This document shows positions 25,512-33,857 of a DNA stretch of 64,000 nucleotides, one piece after another. The translations under genes and the position numbers were made by a program. Source of the stretch: Denitrovibrio acetiphilus DSM 12809. Its GTDB lineage: Bacteria; Chrysiogenota; Deferribacteres; Deferribacterales; Geovibrionaceae. The first letter of the stretch is position 1; every line of letters starts with the position of its first letter. The notes under the pieces are model-generated. The model was not told the origin of the DNA. It saw only the letters and a list, made by a program, of their open reading frames with translations, and did not search any database. The DNA lies in assembly GCF_000025725.1 (NCBI RefSeq), contig NC_013943.1, positions 1 through 64,000 on the forward strand, written 5' to 3'.

Positions 25512-26520
25512 CCTCTTCTCCGAAAAGTTCGGACAGGCTGTCGTCCAGATGCTTTATAAGTTCATCTGTTCCCTGTTTAGCTATGGAAGATATTTTAAAG
25601 AAAGCAATTTCAGGGTGGTTTTCTTTTAAATATGCTTCGAATTCATCGAGATTTTCCTGATAAACAGAGTCCATTTTAGTAGCTGCAATAACTTCGGGTT
25701 TTTCTGCAACATCATGGCTGAATTTATCAAGTTCGTAGCGTAGTTTTTTGTATCTTTCCACCATAGACTCTTCGTCAGACGCATCTATCAGGTGAAGGAG
25801 AAGTTTGGTTCTTTCGATGTGGCGGAGGAATTGTATACCAAGTCCGACACCTTCGTGTGCGCCTTCTATGAGTCCCGGCATATCTGCGAGTACAAAGGCA
25901 TTTCCGTATACGCCTTTAATAACGCCGAGATTTGGAGTAAGTGTTGTGAAAGGGTAGTCTGCAACTTTTGGTTTAGCAGCGGAAACAGAAGAGATAAAAG
26001 TCGATTTCCCTGCGTTAGGGAAGCCTATAATACCGACATCAGCAATAAGCTTCAGTTCAAGTGCAAGCTTGACAGTTTCTCCCTCGAAACCCGGCTCATG
26101 CCTTGTGGGAGCTCTGTGTGTGGGGGAGGTGAAGTTTGCATTTCCGCGTCCACCTTTGCCGCCCCTTGCCACTATGATCTCTGCGTCCTGACGGGTCAGG
26201 TCAGCAAGGATTTCTCCTGTATCGGCGTTCTTTACCACTGTGCCGATAGGCACAATAACAACAGCATCAGCACCTGATCTTCCGTGCATATCTTTCCCTT
26301 TGCCGTGTATTCCGCGCTCAGCCTTACGGTGATAAATGTAACGCACATCCATCAGAGTATGTTTTGTACTGTCAGCACGCAGAATTACATTACCTCCGGG
26401 GCCGCCGTTTCCGCCATCCGGACCGCCTCTGGGAACAAACTTCTCTCTACGGAAGCTCATGCAGCCGTCGCCGCCTTTGCCGGCTATCGCCATGATCTCA
26501 CAGGTGTCAATAAATTTCAT
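25495..26520 (-). CDS. obgE: Obg family GTPase
   Basis: Ribosome-assembly GTPase. The glycine-rich Obg fold occupies 1-158 (GKGGDGCMSFRRE, GGNGGPGGNVIL). The G domain follows, with G1 GFPNAGKST (166-174), G2 in YPFTT, G3 DMPG and G4 ATKMD. 341 aa. It follows rplU-rpmA, its usual genomic partner, but an intrinsic terminator lies between them, so obgE relies on read-through or its own promoter in about 35 bp. Confidence 0.97.
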   Translation of the reverse strand: MKFIDTCEIMAIAGKGGDGCMSFRREKFVPRGGPDGGNGGPGGNVILRADSTKHTLMDVRYIYHRKAERGIHGKGKDMHGRSGADAVVIVPIGTVVKNADTGEILADLTRQDAEIIVARGGKGGRGNANFTSPTHRAPTRHEPGFEGETVKLALELKLIADVGIIGFPNAGKSTFISSVSAAKPKVADYPFTTLTPNLGVIKGVYGNAFVLADMPGLIEGAHEGVGLGIQFLRHIERTKLLLHLIDASDEESMVERYKKLRYELDKFSHDVAEKPEVIAATKMDSVYQENLDEFEAYLKENHPEIAFFKISSIAKQGTDELIKHLDDSLSELFGEEDEETL

Positions 26521-26555
26521 TGTACTTCCTCATATCTCATATGAAACATCATACC

Positions 26556-26587
26556 AAGAAAAAAGCCCACCTTAAAGGTGAGCTTTA
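26556..26587 (-). terminator. Terminator of rplU-rpmA
   Basis: Minus strand AAAGCTCACCTT / AAGGTGGGCTTT with one G-T wobble or mismatch, followed by a run of T and then C. It lies 40 bases after rpmA. It covers part of the gap 26521-26624. Confidence 0.8.
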
Positions 26588-26624
26588 ATATTATTATTCT
26601 GCTGTAAAATTTAGCTGTGCTAAA

Positions 26625-26885
26625 TTACGCTCTTTCAGGGATAATGTTGATGAATTTACCTTTACTCCCTCTATCCTGAAATTTAACAAATCCAGGTGTG
26701 AGAGCAAAAAGTGTGTCGTCTTTACCGATACCAACATTGATGCCGGGTTTGAACTTAGTGCCACGCTGACGAACTATGATGTTGCCTGCAAGTACTTCTT
26801 CACCATCGTACTTTTTAACGCCGAGGCGTTTAGAGTTCGAGTCCCTTCCGTTTCTGGTACTACCACCAGCTTTCTTGTGAGCCAT
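26625..26885 (-). CDS. rpmA: 50S ribosomal protein L27
   Basis: L27 (86 aa), whose N-terminal tail reaches the peptidyl-transferase centre. The sequence [16 protein letters not shown] begins directly as in mature L27, with no Firmicute-type cleaved prefix. Standard rplU-rpmA order, 11 bp after rplU. Confidence 0.97.
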   Translation of the reverse strand: MAHKKAGGSTRNGRDSNSKRLGVKKYDGEEVLAGNIIVRQRGTKFKPGINVGIGKDDTLFALTPGFVKFQDRGSKGKFINIIPERA

Positions 26886-26896
26886 TAGACGCCTCC

Positions 26897-27211
26897 TTAG
26901 CCTACGTTAATGTCTTCGATCTTTATAGATGTAAGAGCAGAACGGTGACCATATCTCTTTTTGTAGTCTTTACGACGTTTTCTTTTGAAAACGAGAATTT
27001 TATCACCTTTGCTGTGCTCAACAATCTTAGCTTTGACAACAGCGCCTTCAACAAAAGGAGCTCCTAAGTTAAGCTGACCGTTTTCGCTAACTGCAAGTAC
27101 ATCTTTAATTTCAATAACAGAATCTTGTTCGGCATTGATACTGTCAACCTTCAGCGTATCGCCGGGTTTGACAGAATATTGTTTTCCGCCGCTCTTTATA
27201 ATTGCGAACAT
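26897..27211 (-). CDS. rplU: 50S ribosomal protein L21
   Basis: L21 (104 aa) with the typical start [14 protein letters not shown] and the basic motif [16 protein letters not shown] that binds 23S rRNA. The start at 27211 is preferred over an in-frame ATG at 27256 because GGAGG precedes it and family members begin here. The roughly 45-base leader contains a CCTGC/GCAGG hairpin (27234-27246). Confidence 0.96.
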   Translation of the reverse strand: MFAIIKSGGKQYSVKPGDTLKVDSINAEQDSVIEIKDVLAVSENGQLNLGAPFVEGAVVKAKIVEHSKGDKILVFKRKRRKDYKKRYGHRSALTSIKIEDINVG

Positions 27212-27255
27212 TATATACGTACCTCCACGAAACCTGCCAAGTGCAGGGAACATCA

Positions 27256-27284
27256 CTTATACATAAGTGCAGTTTATTAGTCAA
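27256..27284 (-). promoter_or_regulatory. Sigma-70 promoter for rplU-rpmA
   Basis: Minus strand TTGACT (27284-27279), 17-base spacer, TATAAG (27261-27256), about 45 bases before the rplU start. Its -35 lies back to back with that of the rpmH promoter. Confidence 0.7.
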
Positions 27285-27307
27285 GAAAAAAATGCAACTT
27301 TCAAATG

Positions 27308-27336
27308 TTGACAAACATGAATCGTGCTTATATAAT
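27308..27336 (+). promoter_or_regulatory. Consensus sigma-70 promoter for rpmH-rnpA
   Basis: TTGACA (27308-27313), exactly 17 bases, then TATAAT (27331-27336): a perfect consensus in both boxes, about 70 bases before rpmH. Confidence 0.9.
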
Positions 27337-27404
27337 CACGGGCTTACCAGACAGTAAGACAGTATAATAGTCTCTATATATAATTAAGGAAAGGAGTGGT
27401 TGTA

Positions 27405-27548
27405 ATGGCACAGATGCTGACAATGAAAAAACCAAGCAACACTAAGCGTAAACGTAAGCACGGTTTCAGAGCCAGAATGAAGACCAGAGGCGGTAAACTC
27501 GCAATAGCCAGAAGAAGGGCTAAAGGCCGTAAGCGTCTTACAGTTTAA
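27405..27548 (+). CDS. rpmH: 50S ribosomal protein L34
   Basis: A 47-residue basic protein with the L34 core [13 protein letters not shown] and the terminal [12 protein letters not shown]. The ATG at 27405 follows AAGGAG; a second in-frame ATG at 27423 would give a start closer to the usual MK-x-PSN. First gene of rpmH-rnpA-yidD-yidC-jag. Confidence 0.95.
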   Translation: MAQMLTMKKPSNTKRKRKHGFRARMKTRGGKLAIARRRAKGRKRLTV

Positions 27549-27576
27549 CGATCAGCGTTTCAGAAAACAGGAAAGG

Positions 27577-27924
27577 CTGAAGAAAACGAAGGAATTTGAA
27601 CAGGTCTTCAGGCGGGGGCGAAAACTTATCGGTAAGTTTGTTGCTCTGCATTATATATATAATGGAGAAGACCTGCGGAGATTGGGGGTCACCGTCAGCA
27701 AGCGTGTTGACAAAAAAGCGGTGACCCGAAATCGGCTAAAACGAAGCTTCAGAGAAATATTCAGAAGAGATAAAGACAGTTTCCCTTCGGGGCTGGATAT
27801 CGTTCTGAGAGCTCTGCCGAAAAGCGTTGATGCCGACTACGGTGAACTAAGGTATGAAATCCTCTCACTTGCTGAAAATATTAAACCCGAAAAACCTGCT
27901 GATAGCAGTGCTCCGGTTATATAA
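27577..27924 (+). CDS. rnpA: RNase P protein component (non-canonical start)
   Basis: Protein cofactor of RNase P. The family signature [10 protein letters not shown] and the core [13 protein letters not shown] are clear. The family N-terminus ([18 protein letters not shown]) is also encoded, starting near 27571. Yet between the in-frame TAG just before 27508 and the TTG at 27682 there is no ATG, GTG or TTG. I place the start at CTG 27577, with AGGA 4 bases upstream, giving 115 aa, the normal length. The start codon is an inference; a TTG start would delete about a third of the protein. It begins about 28 bp after rpmH and overlaps yidD by 71 bp. Confidence 0.85.
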   Translation: MKKTKEFEQVFRRGRKLIGKFVALHYIYNGEDLRRLGVTVSKRVDKKAVTRNRLKRSFREIFRRDKDSFPSGLDIVLRALPKSVDADYGELRYEILSLAENIKPEKPADSSAPVI

Positions 27925-28096
27925 ACTCTTCATATCACCTCTGTTGGGAAACAGATGCCGGTTTTACCCCTCATGCTCTGATTATGCGATGACAGCCCTG
28001 AAAGAGAAGGGGCTCATCAAGGGAACGATGCTCTCCGTTTGGAGAGTAGCCCGATGCAATCCGCTGTCAAAGGGCGGATACGACCCAGTAAAATAA
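27854..28096 (+). CDS. yidD: Membrane protein insertion factor YidD
   Basis: Small (80 aa) YidD family protein that helps membrane insertion. Signature: [24 protein letters not shown] with three Cys, and the C-terminal [11 protein letters not shown]. It overlaps the 3' end of rnpA in another frame, which is common for this pair. A GTG near 27908 would give a shorter form. Confidence 0.92.
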   Translation: MKSSHLLKILNPKNLLIAVLRLYKLFISPLLGNRCRFYPSCSDYAMTALKEKGLIKGTMLSVWRVARCNPLSKGGYDPVK

Positions 28097-28123
28097 ACAG
28101 AAACCTCTGGAGGTTATCTCGAA

Positions 28124-29653
28124 ATGAATAAGAATACCGTACTGGCAATCGGACTGAGTGCGCTGGTTATACTCGCTTTTCAGGTTTTCTTTGCTCCAAA
28201 GCCCACCGTACAGAATCAGGTTCAGCAATCAGCACAGACAGAAGATAATAAAGGTCAGATCGTCCCTGTTGAGGATGCACAGCCTATTACTATAGAAGAG
28301 CAGACTGCTCAGACGGAACCGATGATTCTCGAAACTTTCGATGTACTCACTGATAATGTCAGATACGTCTTTAACGCAAATACAGGTAACATCAGGGAAG
28401 CGGTGATAAACAGTTATCACTCAAGAGACTTGACAAATGTCGGTTTCAAAAGCGTAAACGGCGATGTCGTTTTTGCTGATGTCCCCTTCATCTCTGCCTA
28501 TACTTCAGACGTCCAGAAGACAAACGGCACTACCACTGTGACGTTTTCGGGTTCTCAGGGAGATATTGTTGTCACTAAAAAATATGTCATAAATGATGAC
28601 AGCTATCTTGTGAAAGGTGAGCTTGTCCTTAATAATACTGGTGACAGGACAGTCAATGTTCCACTTACAAGCGGGATTGGTGCGAATGCAGTAGACGGGT
28701 TTGAGTCTGACAGATATTCCTTTCAGGGGCCTCTCATGTTCGACGGCAAAAGGCTAAAGAAAGAGAAAGCTGAAAAAGTTGATAAGAGCATTGTTGTGGA
28801 TCATCCGAAATGGGTTGGCTATATGTCAAAATATTTCATGATAGGTGTGGCTCAGGATTATAGTAAAGGAACTATATCGCCTGCCGGCGGCTCTGCAAAG
28901 ATAACCGGTTCGGCAGATATGAAACTTAATCCGGATGCACGGGAGACTGTGGAGTTTTCATTATTCGCAGGTCCTAAAGAATATGACCTGCTGAAGTCCT
29001 ATGATCTTAAGTTAGAAAAATCAATCGATTTCGGTATATTTTCCTTTATCGCCATCCCGATGCTTAAGTTTCTTAAAATAATTTACAGCTACGTACACAA
29101 CTATGGTGTTGCGATCATCCTGCTGACACTTGTTATTAAGATATTGACTTTCCCACTTACCCAGAAAAGTATGGTAAGTATGAAGAAGATGTCTTCTCTT
29201 CAGCCCAAAATGCTTGAGATCAAAGAAAAGTTTAAAGGCGATAAAGAGAAAACCAATGCGGCTACAATGGAACTGTACAAAAACGAAGGGGTTAACCCCC
29301 TTGGCGGATGTCTGCCTATGGTTTTGCAGATACCTATCTTTTTCGCTCTTTACAAAACTCTCCTGCTGGCAATTGAACTTCAGGGAGCGCCTTTCATGCT
29401 CTGGATAACCGATCTTTCTCTCAAAGACCCCTATTACATCTCTCCGATTCTTATGGGGGCATCAATGTTTCTCCAGCAGAAGATGACACCTTCGACAGCA
29501 CAGGATCCTCTCCAGCAGAAGATATTCACTTTTATGCCGCTTATCTTCACATTCCTGTTTCTTACGTTCCCGGCGGGACTCGTTGTCTACTGGCTGACTA
29601 ATAACGTACTGTCCATTGCGCAGCAGTACTTTATCAACAAAAAACTTGCGTAA
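28124..29653 (+). CDS. yidC: Membrane protein insertase YidC
   Basis: 509 aa, the long Gram-negative form. It has an N-terminal TM helix (5-22), a large periplasmic beta-domain (about 60-300), then five conserved helices with NYGVAIILLTLVIK and NPLGGCLPMVLQIPIFFALY. It is placed 27 bp after yidD in the standard cluster. The linker after TM1 is Gln/Glu rich. Confidence 0.97.
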   Translation: MNKNTVLAIGLSALVILAFQVFFAPKPTVQNQVQQSAQTEDNKGQIVPVEDAQPITIEEQTAQTEPMILETFDVLTDNVRYVFNANTGNIREAVINSYHSRDLTNVGFKSVNGDVVFADVPFISAYTSDVQKTNGTTTVTFSGSQGDIVVTKKYVINDDSYLVKGELVLNNTGDRTVNVPLTSGIGANAVDGFESDRYSFQGPLMFDGKRLKKEKAEKVDKSIVVDHPKWVGYMSKYFMIGVAQDYSKGTISPAGGSAKITGSADMKLNPDARETVEFSLFAGPKEYDLLKSYDLKLEKSIDFGIFSFIAIPMLKFLKIIYSYVHNYGVAIILLTLVIKILTFPLTQKSMVSMKKMSSLQPKMLEIKEKFKGDKEKTNAATMELYKNEGVNPLGGCLPMVLQIPIFFALYKTLLLAIELQGAPFMLWITDLSLKDPYYISPILMGASMFLQQKMTPSTAQDPLQQKIFTFMPLIFTFLFLTFPAGLVVYWLTNNVLSIAQQYFINKKLA

Positions 29654-29673
29654 ATGACGGAGATTTTTAAAAA

Positions 29674-30411
29674 ATGAAATATTTTGAAGTGGAAGGCAGA
29701 ACTGCTGAACAGGCAGTCAACAACTTCCTTACAGAAAAAGATATACCTAAGGATTTTATCGAATATGAAGTCCTTAAAGAGGCTTCGAAAGGCTTTTTGG
29801 GGTTTGGCAGGAAGAATGCGCTGGTAAAGCTTAAATTTAATGACGTTGAGTTTTACACCAGAAAAGCAAAGCTTGTCCTGTCTGAAATACTGGAAAAAGC
29901 TGGTTTTGCTGACTATAGTATTGAAACAAAAAATAGAAATCCTGATATAATACTTAATATAGTTTCTCCCGATTCTAAACTCCTCATAGGCAAAAATGCC
30001 CAGATGCTGGATTCTATGCAGTTTATACTGAACAGAATGCTTGCATGGCAAAGCCCTGACTTCACCTTCATCGTAGATGTAGAGGAGTACAGAGAGAGAG
30101 TTGTGGAAAACCTTAAAGAGAAAGCTGTTAAGCTGGCAAAAACTGTCCGCAGAACAGGAAAGCCCATCAAAATGGCTCCTATGGTTACTATGGTTCGCAA
30201 AGAGATCCATATGGTGCTCAAGGAAGTGCCGGGGATCAGCACTGTGAGCAAAGGTGATGGTCATCTCAAAGAGATTCTTATCGTTCCGGAAAGAAAAGGG
30301 GGCGGTGCTCCGAGAGGACGCAGACCTGACAACAGAAAACCAAGACAAAGAAGACCTCAGAGAGAAGGTCAGAGTACTCCGCAGACAACAAAACCTGAGG
30401 GGAGCGAGTAA
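29674..30411 (+). CDS. jag: RNA-binding protein KhpB/Jag
   Basis: 245 aa. A Jag-N domain (1-50, with KGFLGFGRKNALVK), a type II KH domain (about 75-155, LLIGKNAQMLDSMQFILNR) and an R3H domain (160-205). It then has a basic, disordered Arg/Pro/Gln tail of some 40 residues. KhpB binds RNA with KhpA. Last member of the rpmH cluster; the usual next gene, mnmE, is absent. Confidence 0.93.
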   Translation: MKYFEVEGRTAEQAVNNFLTEKDIPKDFIEYEVLKEASKGFLGFGRKNALVKLKFNDVEFYTRKAKLVLSEILEKAGFADYSIETKNRNPDIILNIVSPDSKLLIGKNAQMLDSMQFILNRMLAWQSPDFTFIVDVEEYRERVVENLKEKAVKLAKTVRRTGKPIKMAPMVTMVRKEIHMVLKEVPGISTVSKGDGHLKEILIVPERKGGGAPRGRRPDNRKPRQRRPQREGQSTPQTTKPEGSE

Positions 30412-30413
30412 AG

Positions 30414-30677
30414 ATGATACTGAAGATAGTTCTTGCTGCCATTATGGCATTTCTGGCTTTTAAGCTTTTCAAGAAGCCTGTCGGGACTGACAGTAAGTCA
30501 AAAATCGACAGCGATGCAGTGGAAACTGTGCAGGATCCTGTCAATGGCGTTTTTGTGGGAAAAGATACTGAGTTTAAAGTAAAATATTACGACAAACTGT
30601 ATTATTTCAGTTCTCAGGAGACAATGGATCAATTTATCGAACAGAAGAAGGGTGACAAAAATGAAGATATTTCTTGA
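30414..30677 (+). CDS. PP0621-like small membrane protein
   Basis: 87 aa: a single N-terminal TM helix (2-18), then DPVNGVFV (41-48) and [12 protein letters not shown], which match the YHS-like pattern of the PP0621 family (DPV-G--V ... Y-FS---C). The family Cys residues are missing (Asn-Gly replaces Cys-Gly), so metal binding is doubtful. It starts 2 bp after jag and overlaps the next gene. Function unknown. Confidence 0.55.
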   Translation: MILKIVLAAIMAFLAFKLFKKPVGTDSKSKIDSDAVETVQDPVNGVFVGKDTEFKVKYYDKLYYFSSQETMDQFIEQKKGDKNEDIS

Positions 30678-31305
30678 TACGGCGAATATAGAAGAGATCA
30701 AAGAAGTCAAAGACCTCGGTATACTTGACGGGGTTACTACAAATCCCTCTCTTATAGCAAAAGAGAAGAAGGATTTTAAAAAAACTATCGGTGAAATCTG
30801 CGCAGTTGTAAACGGACCTGTCAGTGCAGAAGTTATTGCGCTAGACTGGGAAGGAATGGTGAAAGAAGGACGTGAACTCGCTGAGATAAGCGACCATGTT
30901 GTTGTGAAAATACCATTTACAAAGGACGGTCTTAAAGCCACAAGCATACTCTCAGGCGAAGGGATAAATGTTAATGTTACACTTATCTTCTCTGCTAACC
31001 AGGCGCTGCTTGCATGTAAGGCTGGCGCTGCATACATAAGCCCATTTGCCGGCAGACTGGACGATATCGGACACGACGGCATTGACGTTGTTTCCCAGTG
31101 CCAGAATGTTGTGGATATATATGACTATGATACAGAAGTGATTGCAGCTTCTATCCGCAGTACAGCACATATGCTCCAGTGTCAGGATATCGCTGTGGAT
31201 ATCGCTACTATCCCTTACAAAGTTATTGAGCAAATGATGAAGCACCCACTTACAGATGCAGGAATCAAGCAGTTCCTTGCTGATTGGGAAAATGCAGTAA
31301 AGTAA
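30661..31305 (+). CDS. fsa: Transaldolase/fructose-6-phosphate aldolase family
   Basis: Small TIM-barrel transaldolase (214 aa) of the TalC/FSA type: [26 protein letters not shown] and the Schiff-base lysine in [13 protein letters not shown] (about residue 83). It could act as a true transaldolase in the pentose pathway or as fructose-6-phosphate aldolase; sequence alone does not decide. The ATG at 30661, after GAAGGGTGAC, is preferred over GTG at 30652. A terminator follows. Confidence 0.9.
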   Translation: MKIFLDTANIEEIKEVKDLGILDGVTTNPSLIAKEKKDFKKTIGEICAVVNGPVSAEVIALDWEGMVKEGRELAEISDHVVVKIPFTKDGLKATSILSGEGINVNVTLIFSANQALLACKAGAAYISPFAGRLDDIGHDGIDVVSQCQNVVDIYDYDTEVIAASIRSTAHMLQCQDIAVDIATIPYKVIEQMMKHPLTDAGIKQFLADWENAVK

Positions 31306-31333
31306 CTTCTTATATTTTACAAATAAATTAAAC

Positions 31334-31366
31334 AAAGCCTCTCTTCTGAGAGGTTTTGTTGTTTTT
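31334..31366 (+). terminator. Terminator of jag-fsa
   Basis: AAAGCCTCTC (31334-31343) pairs with GAGAGGTTTT (31348-31357) around TTCT; T-rich tract after it. Confidence 0.9.
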
Positions 31367-31372
31367 ATTGTG

Positions 31373-31620
31373 CGAAGACAGAACACCACGCATTTATGCG
31401 TGGATAAATGAGCTAATCACAGCTTTAGATATTATAAGTCATTGTGATGAATGTGATGGCGAAACAATCTTGGGATTAACTAACGAGTCCAGAGACTGCC
31501 ACAGCCCTGCGGGCTTCGCAGTGACATATTTTGCATATTTTCTATCTGCGACAACAAAGTTGTAATTTCGTGTGTTAAGCACGTGCGGAGCAATAGAATC
31601 ACGGGTTTACCTGGTGGAAT
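31373..31620 (+). repeat. Dispersed repeat, copy C
   Basis: Third copy of the family. It has the intact 5' hairpin CCACGCAT-tt-ATGCGTGG and the whole core, though the GTCATTGTGATGAATG block is the most diverged of the four. Its 3' hairpin is imperfect (CACGGG/CCTGGTG). It begins about 15 bases after the fsa terminator stem and runs to the tetR stop, filling the 315-bp gap. Confidence 0.9.
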
Positions 31621-32214
31621 TTATTGTGCGAGCCCTTTCAGTAGCGTATCTATGAGCACTTCAAGTTTATTCTCTCTATCTCTCTCTGAAAACTCAGCAA
31701 CAAGGTTCGGGTGATGAAAAGACATAGTCCCTTCGAATAATACATGCATAGCGGTCTCTTCATGCCCGGCGGCGATGATGCCGGCATAGGCAGCCTTTTT
31801 GATTATCTTTTCCAACATTTGTTTCATGTTGTTCAGGTGAGCAGAGATAAAAGGTCTCATGTTTGCGGAGGCGACATCAAATGCTTTAAAAAGCTCAATG
31901 TCAGTTAGCACTCTTTCTCTTTTCATACGGTGAAGAGCGAGAAACCAGAGATGTATCATTTCATCCGGAGGCATGTCAGACTCTGTTATCTTTGCCAGTG
32001 TGTCATCAATGTCAGCCAGCCAGAGCTCTGAGACTGTGTCAAGCAGTGCCTCTTTGCTTGGAAAATGATTATAGAGGGCTGCGTGGCTTATCCCCATCTC
32101 ATGGGCAATGTCAGTCAGGCGTACTTTGTCAAACCCAAGCAACCGCATTTTGTTAACAGTAATTTCTACAGCTTTTTTCCTGATTTCCTGAGGTGTCAGT
32201 CCTGTTCTTGGCAT
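31621..32214 (-). CDS. TetR family transcriptional regulator
   Basis: 197 aa. An N-terminal helix-turn-helix (about 22-62: VRLTDIAHEMGISHAALYNHFPSKEAL) matches the TetR domain. The C-terminal ligand domain is divergent. It is transcribed away from an SDR gene, with a perfect 28-bp palindrome between them, so it probably represses that gene and itself. Ligand unknown. Confidence 0.92.
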   Translation of the reverse strand: MPRTGLTPQEIRKKAVEITVNKMRLLGFDKVRLTDIAHEMGISHAALYNHFPSKEALLDTVSELWLADIDDTLAKITESDMPPDEMIHLWFLALHRMKRERVLTDIELFKAFDVASANMRPFISAHLNNMKQMLEKIIKKAAYAGIIAAGHEETAMHVLFEGTMSFHHPNLVAEFSERDRENKLEVLIDTLLKGLAQ

Positions 32215-32253
32215 ATTGTCTCGCTTGTTTTTTATTAAATTAAATATAAACTA

Positions 32254-32283
32254 TTGCGTGACAAATTACAACTTACATATTAT
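32254..32283 (+). promoter_or_regulatory. Probable promoter of the SDR gene
   Basis: TTGCGT (32254-32259), 18 bases, TATTAT (32278-32283). The -10 falls inside the palindrome below, so a bound repressor would block it. Confidence 0.5.
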
Positions 32284-32297
32284 GTAATATGTAAGTT
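32270..32297. promoter_or_regulatory. Perfect palindromic operator, TetR type
   Basis: AACTTACATATTA, a TG centre, then TAATATGTAAGTT: 13-bp arms with no mismatch, between divergent tetR and SDR starts. Position and symmetry are those of a TetR-family operator; binding is inferred. Confidence 0.8.
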
Positions 32298-32317
32298 TAC
32301 CAAAAAAGGAGAGAATA

Positions 32318-33064
32318 ATGAATGAACGAAGGGTTGCTCTTGTGACGGGTGGTTCCAGGGGGATAGGTAGAGCAGTGGCTTTACGGCTTGCAGTTGACGG
32401 GTTTGACGTTACGGTCGGGTACGCAGGTAGAAAAGATGCTGCCTCTGAAGTCGTGAGAGAGATAGAGAAGATGGGGAGAAAGGCTTTGGAAGTGCAGGGG
32501 GATATTTCTGTTAAGAGAGATGTTGAAAATATTTTTGAAGCAACATTAAATAGGTTTGGCAGGTTAGACGCTGTTGTCAATTGTGCAGGAGTGATGAGTA
32601 TGTCGGGGGTAGCGGGAGGTTTCACTGATGCAAATATTGAAGCGTTCGACAGGATGACTGCTGTCAATCTGCGCGGAGCATTTCTTGTGCTGGCAAAAGC
32701 TGCCGAAATTCTTAACGAAGGGGGGAGGATCGTACAGTTTTCTACATCAGCGATAGTTCCTGCTTTTCCAAAGTATGGACCCTATACAGCTTCTAAAGCC
32801 GGAGCAGAATTGCTTGTGCGTGTGCTGGCAAACGAACTGCGCGGGAGGAAGATAACTGTAAATGCAATTGCCCCTGGACCAGTAGCAACAGAGCTCTTCT
32901 TTGAAGGGAAATCTGAAGAATTTATACAAAAAATGACTAAACTTCCTCCGCTTGAACGCCTTGGTGAACCTGAAGACATTTCGTCAGTGGTGTCATTCAT
33001 GCTGAGCGATGACAGCGGATGGCTCAATGGTCAGGTGGTAAGGGTAAACGGAGGCTATGTATAG
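32318..33064 (+). CDS. Short-chain dehydrogenase/reductase
   Basis: 248 aa classical SDR. Cofactor motif GGSRGIGRA (11-19), N88-C-A-G, catalytic S142 or S144, Y156 and K160 (YTASK), and the C-terminal [12 protein letters not shown]. Most similar in layout to 3-oxoacyl-ACP reductases, but the TetR-controlled setting away from fab genes suggests a specialised substrate. Ribosome site AAGGAG. Its 3' end overlaps convergent thiD by 10 bp. Confidence 0.88.
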   Translation: MNERRVALVTGGSRGIGRAVALRLAVDGFDVTVGYAGRKDAASEVVREIEKMGRKALEVQGDISVKRDVENIFEATLNRFGRLDAVVNCAGVMSMSGVAGGFTDANIEAFDRMTAVNLRGAFLVLAKAAEILNEGGRIVQFSTSAIVPAFPKYGPYTASKAGAELLVRVLANELRGRKITVNAIAPGPVATELFFEGKSEEFIQKMTKLPPLERLGEPEDISSVVSFMLSDDSGWLNGQVVRVNGGYV

Positions 33065-33849
33065 AATTTATAAAAATGATGTATTGGACCGTGACCGGAG
33101 CCTATATCCAGTTCATCTGCGTGTTCTATGGCACCCTGTATATAGGCTTTTGCCTCACTGACGGCATCAAAAACCGACATTTTCTTAGCCAGATTCGCTG
33201 CAATAGCAGAAGCAAGTGAACATCCGGTACCGTGCGTGTTTTTGGTATCGATACGTTTTGTAGTAAATGTATGGAAATCTGTTCCGTCAAAGAGCAGGTC
33301 GTTTGACTCAGCTGTTCCCATGTGCCCCCCCTTTAAAAGGACTGCGTGTGCCCCCATATCTGTAAGCAGAAGACATGTTTCGTGCATATCTGCTGAGGTG
33401 ACGATCTTTTTTCCAGTGAGGAATTCAGCCTCGGGGACATTAGGCGTGATGACTTTTGCCTGTGGGAAAAGCATTTCGATAAGGTTATGAACAGCCTCAC
33501 GGCTAAGCAGGTTTGCTCCCCCTTTTGCTATCATCACAGGATCCACGACAAGATTTTCAACTTTGTATTCGTGCAGTTTCCTTGCCACCAGAGCCACTGT
33601 GTCCGGGTTAGAAAGCATGCCTGTTTTCACAGCATCGGGGACAATGTCGGCAAAGATACTGTCAATCTGCATGTCGATGTATTCGAGGGGAATGTCAACA
33701 TAACCCTGAACACCGAGCGTATTCTGAGCTGTAACGGCTGCGATAACGCTCATTCCATACACGCCGTTTGCACTGAAAGATTTCAGGTCAGCCTGGATGC
33801 CGGCACCGCCTCCGGAGTCGGATCCTGCTATAGTTAAAGCTTTAAACAT
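33055..33849 (-). CDS. thiD: Hydroxymethylpyrimidine (phosphate) kinase
   Basis: Phosphorylates HMP and HMP-P in thiamine synthesis. Ribokinase fold, 264 aa. Motifs: [16 protein letters not shown] (8-23), the DPVM segment, and [13 protein letters not shown] with the catalytic Cys. It follows dnaE by 8 bp, so it is transcribed with the polymerase gene. thiF and thiS lie 6 kb away on the other strand. No TPP riboswitch is visible. Confidence 0.94.
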   Translation of the reverse strand: MFKALTIAGSDSGGGAGIQADLKSFSANGVYGMSVIAAVTAQNTLGVQGYVDIPLEYIDMQIDSIFADIVPDAVKTGMLSNPDTVALVARKLHEYKVENLVVDPVMIAKGGANLLSREAVHNLIEMLFPQAKVITPNVPEAEFLTGKKIVTSADMHETCLLLTDMGAHAVLLKGGHMGTAESNDLLFDGTDFHTFTTKRIDTKNTHGTGCSLASAIAANLAKKMSVFDAVSEAKAYIQGAIEHADELDIGSGHGPIHHFYKFYT

Positions 33850-33857
33850 TTTGTCAC

